Shown: piece after piece, positions 25,101-36,534 of the stretch
How positions within the stretch are numbered: the first letter of the stretch is position 1
Layout: every line of letters starts with the position of its first letter
From: Sipunculus nudus
Taxonomy: Eukaryota; Annelida; Sipuncula; Golfingiida; Sipunculidae
Direction: 5' to 3'
NCBI GenBank assembly: GCA_026874595.1
Contig: CM049313.1
Span: 64,544,159 to 64,608,158 of the forward strand
Length of the DNA stretch: 64,000 bases
Position numbers and translations under genes: made by a program
The notes under the pieces: generated by a model
Told to the model about the DNA's origin: nothing
The model's input: only the letters and a program-made list of their open reading frames with translations
The model's database searches: none

Positions 25101-27860
25101 TATATGGAAAATGTCGTGTTATTTGATGTATGAACATTTGTCATGTACACCTATCATATCATTATTAAAAAATATAGCAGTGACAATCGCCTGTGTTTTT
25201 ATATTATTTACAGAGACACAGACTTGTGCTGACCGGGATATTCTAGTGGTTCTGCTCAACAAAAAGATAGATGAAATTTGGCAAGGTGGCGATAGACTGT
25301 TAGCACCTGTCACTGCGGCGTGCATGCTTGTCAGATATTACATTACTACAGACCAGTCCGCCAGGAAACCAAACACTTTGGGCGGACCAGGGGAAACGGT
25401 CTCTTTGTGGCGTGGATTTCCTCCGCAGTCGAAAATACCGACCGGCGAGCCTTTCCATTTAAATACTGGTAAATTTGCCGTTTTATTTACATCTATTTAC
25501 ACGATATATTGGTGCACTTATTGTGTATGTTCAGTGATGTCGATTGTGCTCTCTGTATTATTCAGAGGAAACAAATTACCAAAATAGCTATGGAGGCCAT
25601 CTTTGGTGAACGAGTTAGCTAAAATAACAAATCCGAAACGTCATACTAGACACGAAATGATTGTAAAGACAGATTCGCAAATACGCGTAAATTAATGTGA
25701 AAAGAAGTATATGACGTCATGTCATAACGTGATCATTGCATCGTTCTAAGGGTATTATACTGAATATTTTCTCCTTTCATTTTTGCAGAGCTACAGAGCA
25801 CAGAGCAAAATTCAATGCCACGAAGTGTTGCGCCCCCTGTGGTTGATGCTGGTAATCATGCATTTTTTCACCTTTTTCTTTACATATACAATTGAGTAAT
25901 TTCTTATTAATTTTCCAAGCATGACGCGTTGATTGTATATGATTGAAAAAAACCCGGTAATTTGTCTATTTGAGACTCATGGCATAACATATAAATGTAC
26001 AAATAATTATTGATTTCTCTAACTGTGCCTCTCTCTCTTTCTCTTTTTGGCACATAAACTTACTTTGGGGAATAAAGAATCACCTGTTACCATAACCGCC
26101 TTTCCAAGAATTTTGATAGAAAGAAAGTTGTGTTATTGTTCATGAGATTAATTGTCATATTTTAGTTGTCATATGTCATATTTTTCATCATCTACCAATA
26201 TTAAATCCTAACAATCCCTTGGGTTATTATTATCATTACAGAGACTCAGACTTGTGCTGCCCCGGAATCCTGGTGTGACCTTCCCAAAGCAGATAATATT
26301 TTACAATTTCTGCTCAACAAAAAGATAGAAGAACTTTGGCGAGTTGGCGAGCCACTGTTAGCACCCGTCATCGCGGCTTGTATGCTTGTCAGATATTACG
26401 TAACTACAGACCAGTCCTCCAGGAAACCAAACACTTGTGGCGGACCGCGTAGGTTTCTCCCGAAGCCAAAACTACCGACGGGCGAGTCTTTTCATTAAGA
26501 GACGGGAGGGAATAGACACTTTTAAACCCGCCGCTGAATCGTCCCCAGTTGAAGATGCCTCAATTTTATCAGTTACACCAGCTCAATCTTCTGATCTACC
26601 ATCATCTGTTACTTCTCTGTCGTTTTCCGTAGACCAGGAGACCACGTGCGCCGCGCCATCACCTGCTGCTGCAGCTAGAGATGGAGCCCAGCGGTCGCTA
26701 GGTTGACAGCTGATCTCATGAACTACCACGACAACGGTGATGGACAGAAGTGATGCACAATCAAATACCGTGAACTCCTCTCTTGTTTACTGTTTTTCCT
26801 CCATCGCATTCGAAACGTTCAGACCCGAGCAAGCACAACAACAGCAGTCTGACATCAATGTCAGTAATCAAAAGCTGACACAGTAATGACAGCTATGAGA
26901 ATAACAAACTAGTACCTGACATATGTCAGCATATTAATGCATTAAACATGAGCAAAAGCGAAACTACGACCTGCGATTCTTGTGGTGAGGTCTGTTTAGG
27001 AGACCCAGAGCTGTACTGATGTATTCCCATAAATGTCAGAGTCTGGATGTTGGTGTCACCGTCACATTAAAGAAAGCTGCTCCGTAGACCAAGAGTTGTG
27101 ATGAAGTCATCCCATCAACATCAACAAGCAGAGGTTTTCGTCACCGTCTCAAAAAGAAAACCGTTTCTAGACCCAGAGCTGTGTTCCCAACAATGTTGAT
27201 GTCACGTTTACCAAGAGAAAACCACTCGGCAGGTAAGCATTAAGAGTAGGGTTTATCTTGAACTGATAAGATACTGCTTCGAACCTTAATAAAATGGTGT
27301 CTGTATTGTGCATCTATCTCCCAAAACCTTGGTCAATATAAGCTTGCAAACAGCAGTACATGATTACGAGGCAAAATATACAAACAAACAAACAAACAGA
27401 CAGACTTGGGTGAAAACATTGTCTCCTTGGCAGAGGTAATAATTATAAAATAATGTGGTCATAATTTATATGCCTTGTTAATATACATTAATATTCATTC
27501 AATGTAACATAATAAAGTTTATAATATTCAATACAGATCATCTGTACTTCTGTTTGTGAGTGCTGCACATGCACGCCATTGAGTATATTGTGTTAACTGG
27601 AACTGTTCCTCTCAGAATGTTTCTAAAGGTCTTAATTTATATTCAGCTGCCGCCATTTTATATAACTATAAACAAGATTTGGATAAATATCAAATTAAGT
27701 AGAATGTTCAGTACATTGTACAACTACATAATGTAGCTAATGCCAGCTCTAGGATGTAGGTGTAACAGATCATTTATCTCTTTGCAGCCTTTTTACCAAG
27801 CAAGTTGAGTCCGAAGTAGTGCTACCATCAGTCAGCAGACGACACTGCTATCGCTACCTG
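22165..27860 (+). pseudogene. copy A, decayed paralogue of the AT-hook-like gene family
   Basis: Acceptor at 22164, then a long exon to 23036 homologous to coding exon 1 of B and C. The ATG of B and C is replaced by sequence with ACG, so the first in-frame ATG is 22391. 21-residue-module exons: 23497-23559 (TGA stop, donor GT changed to GG), 24085-24150 (66 nt, intact), a relic near 24550, 24825-24887 (CAA to TAA), 25789-25851 (intact). A 255-nt exon at 25214-25468 and the big exon from 26242 both carry the LLNKK...LLAPV domain, so this domain is duplicated here. The big exon has a TAA at the end of the PKLPTGESFH run, a frame shift, a TGA where B and C have CGA (26704), and a degenerate AT-hook region to about 27231. 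Relics of the last two exons lie at 27647 and 27788. Confidence 0.85.
23792..23850. repeat. 59-bp near-perfect hairpin in an intron of copy A
   Basis: CGTGGTTTCAATTTCGCGG is followed after a short loop by CCGCAAATATCGCGAATTTG and AAACCACGG, its near-complement. A compact palindrome of this type with CGCGA stems resembles a very small MITE. Confidence 0.7.
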
Positions 27861-28174
27861 ATGCGCCGCGTCTCTTTGATCGTGTAGACTGCATTCACGA
27901 ATGGTACCACAGATCGTGCTACCAATTCTTGTGACATTCATTATACAAAGACAGTCGATGACCATAACGTCATATAAACTATTATTCCGTGCAGTGTCAT
28001 GAGAAGCTACACTTGCATACATTGCTCACTAACTGACACACGCATAATTTTTGTTTCAGGATATGTATAGATAATATTTGTTATAAACCAGGAGAAAGAA
28101 AGAGGGAGGCCGGCGTCACTCATGCATACACCCTAATCACTGTTATAGTTTTAAACATTGTTACTTTTATGTTT

Positions 28175-28180
28175 AATAAA
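28175..28180 (+). terminator. polyadenylation signal of copy A
   Basis: AATAAA in a context (TTTAATAAAAAATTC) matching the signals of B (40824) and C (60047), downstream of the last exon relic. Confidence 0.55.
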
Positions 28181-28255
28181 AAATTCAACAATATTAATTG
28201 TTATTTGATCAACTTGATTTGTTAGGTCAAGTGTGCACAAGAGATAGTGAGAAAG

Positions 28256-28679
28256 CATCAAAAACGTAAAAAAATAGACGAGAAAAGGAGAGAGAACGAG
28301 AAAAACGGGTAAGCGTGAGGGAGAAATTGAAATAGAATGAGTCAGGGAGAGTAAATGGGAAGAAAGTGAGATATGATAAATTTGTAAGAATCAGACAGGA
28401 TAGAGTAGAACGAGTGAAAAAATGGGAAAGAGAGAGATAGAGAGAGAGAAAGGAAGATTTGAGAGAATATGGTGAAACGAGCGAGAAAGAGAAAGAATAA
28501 ATGAATAGAAGAATAAAACGAGATAATGAGACTGAATGAGAGAGAGGCAAAATGTGAATTAAGTAAGAGATAAAAGAAAAAAAATGAGAGAGAATAAAAA
28601 GGGTGAACGAGAAATAGGATTAAATGAGCACGAAAATGAAAGAGAATAAGTATATAACGAGTAGGAAATAAAAAATTAA

Positions 28680-28719
<40 letters not shown>

Positions 28720-29575
28720 TGGGAATTAAATTAAAAGAATGAGAGAGAATGAGAATAAAATGAAGAATTGAAAGAATACGGCGAAACGAGCGAGAAAGCG
28801 AGAGAATAAATTTATAAAAGAATAAAACGAGATAATGAGACTGAATGATAGAGAGGCAAAATGTGAATAAGATAAGAGATAAAAGAAAAAAAAATGAAAG
28901 AGAATAAAAATGGTTAACGAGAAATAGGATTAAATGAGCGCGAAAATGAAAGAGAATTAGTATATAACGAGTAGGAAATAAAAAATTAAGCTGAGAGAGA
29001 GAGAGAGAGAGATAATGGGAATTAAATTAAAAGAATGAGAGAGAATGAGAATAAAATGAAGAATTGAAAGAATACGGCGAAACGAGCGAGAAAGCGAGAG
29101 AATAAATTTATAAAAGAATAAAACGAGATAATGAGATTGAATGATAGAGAGGCAAAATGTGAATAAGATAAGAGATAAAGGAAAATAATGAGAGACAATA
29201 AAAAGGGTGAACGAGAAATAGGATTAAATGAGCGCGAAAATGAAAGAGAATTAGTATATAACGAGTAGGAAATAAAAGATTAAGCTGAGAAAGAGAGAGT
29301 GATAATGGGAATTAAATTAAAAGAGTGAGAGAGAATGAGAATAAAATGAAGAATTGAAAGAATACGGCGAAACGAGCGAGAAAGAGAGAGAATAAATGAA
29401 TAGAAGAATAAAACGAGATAATGAGACTGAATGAGAGACAGGCTAAATGTGAATTAAATAAGAGATAAAAGAAAAAAAAATGAGAGAGAATAAAAAGGGT
29501 GAACGAGAAATAGGATTAAATGAGCGCGAAAATGAAAGAGAATTAGTATATAACGAGTAGGAAATAAAAAATTAA

Positions 29576-29623
<48 letters not shown>

Positions 29624-30571
29624 TGGGAATTAAATTAAAAGAATGAGAGAGAATGAGAATAAAATGAAGAATTGAAAGAATACGGCGAAACGAGCGAGAA
29701 AGCGAGAGAATAAATTTATAAAAGAATAAAACGAGATAATGAGACTGAATGATAGAGAGGCAAAATGTGAATAAGATAAGAGATAAAGGAAAAAAATGAG
29801 AGAGAATAAAAAGGATGAACGAGAAATAGGATTAAATGAGCGCGAAAATGAAAGAGAATTAGTATATAACGAGTAGGAAATAAAAGATTAAGCTGAGGGA
29901 GAGAGAGTTGTAATGGGAATTAAATTAAAAGAATAAGAGAGAATGAGAATAAAATTACATGATTATAGGGAATCAATGGGGATGGGAATAAAATGAGAGA
30001 GAATAAGAAAAAATGAGAGAGAGACAGAATGAGAATAATCGAGAATGAGAATAAACTGAGAGAATAAGACAGAATGAAAGAGAGAGGATTGGAATAAAAT
30101 GAGAGAGAACTAGAAAGAATTTAGATAGAGAAAAGGAAAGATCAGATAGAATGATTATTAAATGAGAGAGAATAAGAACGATTGACAGAGAATGAGTAGG
30201 AAAGAAAAGGATTAAGAAAGAAAGGGAGAGAGGGAGACAGTATTATAATAAATTAAAAAAAGAAAAAAAAACAGGATGAAAAAAGAGAAAAAAGTGAGAA
30301 AGAGAGAGAGAAAAAAAAATAGAAACGAAAGAGATAGGGTAAGAGAGAGAATGAGAGAAATTGCAAAAATGAGAGAATGAGAAAAAAAGCGAGAGTAAGA
30401 GAGTAAGCAATGTGAGAATAACATGCAGTGAACGAAAGAGAATGATAGAAAAAGAGAGAGAATGGAAGAGGAGGGATAATAAGAGAGAATAAGAGATAAA
30501 GAAAAAAAATAAGGAAAAAGGAAATGAATAATACAAGAATATAAAAGAGGACGAGAATGATTGATAAATTT

Positions 30572-30609
<38 letters not shown>

Positions 30610-31165
30610 ACGAACAATATAAAGTAATGGCATAAGAAAGGAAGAATTTAAAAGAGGAAGATAGAGAAAGAAAGAGAATATATTTTAAAAGAGAGAAAGA
30701 CAATTAAAATTAATAAACAGGATAGAACAAAACGCGAGTGATTAAGAGAAAGATAAACAGTTAGATATTGAGTTTAAAAATAAAGAAAGCGGAAAAAAGT
30801 GAAAAACAGAGCGATTAAAAGAAAGAGAAAATAAGATTGAGAAAGAAAGAGAGAGGTTAAGATTGATTTAAAGAGAAAACAAGGAATGAGAGAAAAATAG
30901 AATAAAACGATGAGAGAAATTACAGGATGAGATAGAATAAGAAAGAACAAGAAAAATGAGACAGGAAGGATGGTAGATCATGAGAGAGTGATAGAAAGAA
31001 AAAGAATAAATAGGATGTTTGGGTGAAGGAGTGAAAAACAGAAAAAAAAATAGAAAGTGAGAGAATAAGAGAGACAGACCGAGCATAACAGAGAAAAAGA
31101 AAGCAAGAGAAAATGAATAAGAGAAAAATATTGAAAAAAAGAAAAAAAAGAAGAAACAGGGAGAC
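28256..31165. repeat. GA-rich block with five 290-320-bp tandem units
   Basis: The landmark ATAATGGGAATTAAATT (GTAATGGG in the last) occurs at about 28717, 29012, 29302, 29620 and 29910, each unit also holding GGCGAAACGAGCGAGAAA (GGTGAAACGAGCGAG in the first) and a GA run of varying length. Unit 2 has this landmark once (45631). From 29940 on it is non-periodic purine-rich DNA to GGGAGACGCATGCG near 31160. Minus-strand frames of up to 163 codons (Leu/Ser/Phe) are artefacts. Confidence 0.85.
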
Positions 31166-31500
31166 GCATGCGCCAACAATTCCTTTCTGCTCAATAATTA
31201 TCAACCTTTTTTTGACCGAACGTTGTTTACATATAGTTTAAACAGAATCACTGAAGCGACGCTCAAAATATAAATATAAATTTTTTTTATAAATCTTATA
31301 AGATACTAAGAAATATCTGTAACCCGTGCTTATACATTTTTTTATTACATTGTGCTTATACATTAAATAATAACATCTTATAAGCTATCAAGAAATATGT
31401 TTCCATATTTTCGTAAAGCTAATTCATATTCATGAAATAAAAATGAAGAAGTCATTCATGTTGTATTGTACAGTTTAATAATAACAACTATAACACTACT
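31166..31500. other. unique AT-rich spacer, also present in unit 2
   Basis: Begins with GACGCATGCG and ATTCCTTTCTGCTC and matches 46505-46830. No gene seen. Confidence 0.5.
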
Positions 31501-32980
31501 ACTTCACCCACAGCCCATCCCTACCGATCCGCGTTTTCCAACTACAAATATTACTAAACACTTACTAGTTCACCCCATCCCCACCCCCGGCCCGCTCATG
31601 ATTTACACCCCCCCTCCGCCCTTGTTATCCTGCCTAAAATATTAATAAACAGTGTTCAGTTCACCCCAAGTCCCCCACCGCCGCCCGCTTTCCCGCCTAC
31701 AAATATTATTAAACATTTATGATTTCCCCCCACCCCGGCCTCGTTTTCGCTGCCTACAAATATTATTAAACATTTATTGGTTCACCCCCCCCCCCCCGGC
31801 CAACATCTAAAAATGTATAGTACACTCATGATAAACTAACTCCCCCCCCCCCCTCGTTTACTCTGCCTTACTACCCCCCCTTGTTTTCCTGCGTAAAATA
31901 TTAATAAACATTGTTCGGTTCACCCCCAGTCCCCCATCGTCGCCCCCGTTTCCCTGCCTACAAATTTTATTAAACATTTATGAGTTCCCCCCACCCCAGC
32001 CCCGTTTTCCCTGCATGTCTACAAATATTATTGTAAATTTTTAAGTTCATCCCCAACCCCGCCTGCGTTTCCCTGCCTACAAATATAATAAAAACTCATG
32101 AGTTCACCCCCGCATTCCTGTCTACAAATATTATTTAACATTCATGAGTTCACCTCCACCCACCCCTCCCCCCCCCGCCCGCCCAACATCTTAAAATTTA
32201 TAATACACTCATGATAAACTACCTCCACCTCCCCTCCTCTCATTTATCCTGCCTACAAATTTTAATAAACCTTGATCAGTTCAATCCCCCTACAAGTTTA
32301 ATTAAAAAAGTTCACCCCCCCCCCCTTTTCCTGGTTACAAATATTATTAAACAATGATCAATCCCCCCCCCCGGCTCTTGTTTTCCCTGCCTACAAATAT
32401 TATTTAAAACTCATGAGTTCACTCCCGCACGCGCATTCCTGCCTACAAATATTATTAAACATTTACGAGTTCACCTGCCCCCCCCCCCTCCCCGCCCATC
32501 ATCTAAAAATTTATAATCCATTCATGATAAACCACCTACCCCCCAACCCCCACCCTACCCCTCGTTTACCCTGCCTACAATTTTTTATAAACTTTGATCA
32601 GTTCAACCCCCCCCCCCCGGCCCCTACAAGTTTAATTAAAAACTCATTAGTTCAACATCCACCCACTTTTCCCTGCTTACAAATATTATTAAACATTGAT
32701 AAGTCCCCCCCCCCCCCCCAGCTCTTGTTTTCCCTGCCTACAAATATTATTAAAAACTCATGAGTTCACTCCCGCACGCGCATTCCTGCCTACAAATATT
32801 ATTTAAAATATAAAACACTCATGATTTACCATGTATAACCGGCCTCGTTTTTCCTGTCCAAAACAAATTATAAAACACACATGAGTTAAACCCCCTAACT
32901 TTTTATTATAAAAATATGATAAACAATCATTAAATCATTCCCAGCAGCCAAAACAACCCCCGCATTTTCCTGTCGCCGAC
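31501..32980. repeat. C-rich minisatellite of about 65-80-bp units
   Basis: Degenerate units built as CCTGCCTACAAATATTATTA, a CATTTATGAGTTCA-like part and a run of 6-17 C. About twenty units. The C runs make the minus strand G-rich and quadruplex-prone. A Pro-rich plus frame (32413-32763) is not a gene. Confidence 0.85.
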
Positions 32981-33506
32981 AAAATTATGAAAATCCTGAT
33001 GAGTTCGGCCTCTTACACGGCCATGGGTCAACACCCCAACAGCCCCAAAATTATAAATTCCACATGCCCTGTAATATATTGTCTGAATATCATTTTCCAA
33101 TTATTGAGCAGAAGAGTGACAAAAAAAGTCTGCAGACATTTCTCTAACAGTCACATTCTGTGGTTAATTGTTCGTATAGACATTCCTTGCTTTGGAAGTT
33201 TGTTAAAGGACATTTCTCTGACTTTCACTGCTCCAAAAATTAACTTATTATTAATGCTGGTGTTAATAACGTAATTAAAACATTTAATATGAAATATATG
33301 TACACGAAAACTATTTAAATTGATAAAGTATAATAGAAAATAAGATTTCATTGTTGAAACTCTTTTTATCTGTAAAATTTCAGTTCTGATTTGTGAACAA
33401 AGAGGGATAAATGATACTTTTCTGATATGTGGATTATTGTTCAGGTCATCTGTTAAATGACCACTTTGTGTTGTTACGAAGGCAAATAAATGAGGGAAAA
33501 ATCTTG
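32981..33506. other. unique spacer, duplicated at 52600-53146
   Basis: AT-rich with no supported gene. The copy in unit 2 matches along its length with small indels. Confidence 0.45.
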
Positions 33507-33577
33507 GGCCGATCCGGGAGTCGAACCCAGGTCGGTGACGCACAAGTCCAGCGTACCAACCGCTTCGCTAGAAAAGT
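33507..33577 (-). repeat. tRNA-derived SINE head
   Basis: On the minus strand TAGCGAAGCGGTTGGTACGC resembles a Pol III A box and GGGTTCGACTCCC a B box, at tRNA-like spacing with a T-arm that pairs. The acceptor stem does not close, so a SINE head or tRNA relic is likelier than a working tRNA. A diverged copy with a 19-bp insertion beside it is at 53147. Confidence 0.5.
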
Positions 33578-33634
33578 AGTTCGGTCCGCTTTATTGTCAA
33601 CCCGTAACAATGTTAAAAAAACTAAGACATGACC

Positions 33635-34140
33635 ACTAGTCTTAATAACACTCCAGATGGGTCTGTACGTGAAAGAACGGAAAGTCGTTATCACTCCAGG
33701 AATTACGGCTCGGGTCATCTGGTCCTGAAAGTGTGCCTCGGAACAATCTAATCATGAAAGAATAATCCCTGCACAAGCTGACCCTCAAACTGTCGCTCAG
33801 CCGCCTCATTTTGATTGTTGTTGCGGGCTAACGGGGCCTTGACAACAGGGGCGGTGTTGCTCACCCCAGCTGGAGTTCGGGGGTCGGCCAGTCAATCTGA
33901 CGAGTTGGAGGTTGTCGTTATCGAGCTCACGATGTCCACAGCTTGTTAAGTCATTGCGTGGTCACCTCGGCTGGCCGGGGACTGTTACCCCCACCTAGAT
34001 AACGGGGGGGGGGGGGCAGTTAACCCCAGCTGTTGTTCGGGGGTCGGCTGGTTTATCAGACGAGGTGGAGGTTGTCTTTAACGAGCTCACGATGTCCGCA
34101 GCTTTTTAAGTCTTTGCGTTGTCATCTCGGCTGATCTACA
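33635..34140 (+). promoter_or_regulatory. upstream region and two promoter repeats of copy B
   Basis: A conserved upstream stretch (CTCCAGATGGGTCTG..., TCATTTTGATTG) is followed by two tandem units (about 33858-33993 and 34018-34140) with CCCAGCTG, GGGGGTCGGC, GACGAG(G/T)TGGAGG and GAGCTCACGATGTCC boxes, ending at the TATA box. A run of about 13 G lies at the unit junction (34005-34017). Confidence 0.65.
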
Positions 34141-34147
34141 CAGAGGG

Positions 34148-34263
34148 TATATATAAAGCCGAGGTACCCCTGTTGTACAATCAAATCCTGCAAGAGGAAC
34201 TGACCGCTCGTATATACAGCGCCGTATTACACGTGACGATCTATAGCGACAGAGGTTTGTAAG
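34148..34263 (+). promoter_or_regulatory. TATA box and non-coding first exon of copy B
   Basis: TATATATAAA at 34148-34157. The likely start is around TTGTACAATCAAATCC (about 34173-34188). The exon ends at GTAAG|GTAAGAAT (34263). It is almost identical to 53925-54041. No ATG opens a frame that continues, so the exon is taken as 5' UTR. Confidence 0.7.
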
Positions 34264-34539
34264 GTAAGAATGTAATATAAACTATTTTATTTTCTAACAA
34301 AAATGATATATATTAAAGGAGTAAATGTATATAAACCTACACAATAAGGTTAACCGTAACACAAGAGAGAACTAATAGAACTAATGACGATTATTTTACA
34401 TGTTGCATTTTAGATTGTTGTTAGAAAAATGGGTGCACATGGATTTGATGTTTTCTGACCGTTTTTTTAACTACTTTATCCACTTTAAATAAGTTATATG
34501 TATGTATTACATATGCCTAGTGATATATAAAAAAAATTA

Positions 34540-36250
34540 ATATAACATATTTATACCCTTTTCTCTAGATCAATATTATTTCCATAAAATAACATTTTCA
34601 ATTATATGATTTTGAGTGTATCAGTGTATCTATATGTTAATTGAAATAATATTTATTTGGCTCCAAAATAGGGATTAATTATATGATTATTTTATACCAT
34701 TAAAAAATATGAATGTATCAATGTATATGTACTGATACATTTTTTTATGGCTCGATATTATAACTATAAAATATCTTTTAAAATATAATTTTGAATATAT
34801 CAGTGTACCCATATATTTTGACTTATAATTTTGACAGCTAGGTGTAGATAAAGGATACAACCTTTGTGAACAGAACAGGTAAAATTGATAAACTTTGTGA
34901 AATTGTAAATATAAGTATCCATGACCAACATCATCACATAATTTAGGAATTTTGGTGGAGGTTTTAGGAGAATGAGCTATAATATGTTACGGAACCTAAT
35001 ATCAACAGATCACGTATGCGTGATGAACATAAATTTTGTCAAGGGGATAAAAAAATCACATTCTGTAACACTAGGCAGCTGTGAAATGTCTAGGGGAATG
35101 AATAAAGAAGTCAGTGTTTTTTTTTAACAAATAACTATAATTTATTCTTAAAACAACTTAACATTACAATACACTAAATCAATACAATTACACAGTATAA
35201 CAGCGGTATAACAACAAATCAATACAATCACACAATAAAATAAACAAAGTGCACAGTACCTGGATATCACCACTGACACAACGATAAGTCCATTTAAATG
35301 TATATGCCGGATGAAAAGTCCACACAAACTCTCCCGGAGAATAACAGTCCAATGTAAAGCTCTTGTAACAATCCAGAAAGTAAACTTATGGCAGGCAGCA
35401 CCAAATTATAGAGAGTTAGTAATAGTAGAATCCCTAAAATTACTGGATAATCGGACAGGTCCCACACGTCTGTGTCCGCTGGAATATTCTCTCGCCTCTC
35501 TCTCGGCTTAAAACACAGCCCCCTTTTTATAACTTCTTGTCCCAAGCCAAGAATTTTCCACTTCTCGAACAGTCTAAAGGATCTAACATAATACACAGTA
35601 AACACGCGTTACAGGAATCATCTAGAGAACATCGCTGTGTCTCTACGTACCAGGGTCCACACGTGAGCTCGTCCCGGCTCGGCCAGGCGAGAAAGCCCGA
35701 AGCTAGCATGACAACGAGAGTTCATCCAGTACGGATTAAACTGAGAATGCAATACGCGGCAAGACACGGGCACCACAACACGAGTTAGGCCCGTGTCACA
35801 CACCAAAAAAGACATCTGTAAGACTTGTGTTCACAATAAAAAGGGCACCTGTAACAAATATTTGTGCAGCATTATTATAATGATTATTTATGTAGTTATA
35901 CAGTTTTATTAAACGACATGTTCTCATGTCACTGGTTCACGCTTTTATCAGTTTGCTTCCTTACTTAAACTACAACTACTGCAAAATTAAATACTTATAG
36001 GTAGAAGTATTATTTTAAAAGCCTTTTTAAAACAAATAAATATTATTTCAATCATACATTCAAAAAGTATATTTTGAAAGGTCCTATATGGTAAAAATAT
36101 TGACCTGTACAATCAAAATGTATATTAATACATGGTATAAAATAATAATTTAATTCATCCCCATTTTTCGAGCCAATTTATATATTACATCAATAAACAT
36201 ATGGGTACATTGAAACGCAAATAATTATATTTTAAAAGGTTATTTTAGGG
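34540..36250. repeat. inverted-repeat pair in the first intron of B
   Basis: Words AAAATAACATTTT, ATCTATATGTTAATTGA, TTGGCTC and ATTATTTTATACCAT at 34545-34710 recur in reverse order and complement at about 36080-36250. This is probably an AT-rich foldback-type element into which the solo LTR inserted. In unit 2 the right arm is missing. Confidence 0.5.
35064..35856 (-). mobile_element. solo LTR, antisense in the first intron of B
   Basis: On the minus strand it runs from TGTTACAGGTGCCC to GTGTTACA, so it has TG...CA ends. TATAAAAAGGGGGC (about 35518-35532) is followed some 390 bp later by AATAAATTATAG (signal at 35141-35146), the U3-R-U5 order expected of an LTR. No adjoining gag/pol and no matching 5-bp duplication (CATTC versus AATAT), which fits an old or recombined solo LTR. 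Copy C keeps a shortened version. Confidence 0.65.
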
Positions 36251-36534
36251 TAATTATATTGATCTCTCCGATAGGTCCTCCCTTGCGAAAAGGCCTGTCC
36301 GAACTCTTCATTCATATATTTAACAAAAATCTTACTACCTTTCTTTCACAGGTAAATATTTAGAGCAGTGATACAGTGGGGAATTAGGATAAAAACGCAA
36401 ATAGAGGATCTCTGACTGTTTGATCATACGCCGTGAACTGAAAAAATCTTTGGGCTTATTTACATAATCACACTTGTGCCAACTATCTTGTGTACTGTTG
36501 TGTTATTGCAAATAACATTTCATCATCCTGAATC

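Noticed and set aside
28430-29930. CRISPR array suspicion from regularly spaced repeats
   Set aside because: Units are about 300 bp, contiguous and without spacers, in a eukaryotic context.
30212-31204. Several Leu/Ser/Phe-rich frames resembling membrane proteins
   Set aside because: Translation of GA-rich repeat DNA. Frames overlap in all phases, which is expected when stop codons are rare by composition.
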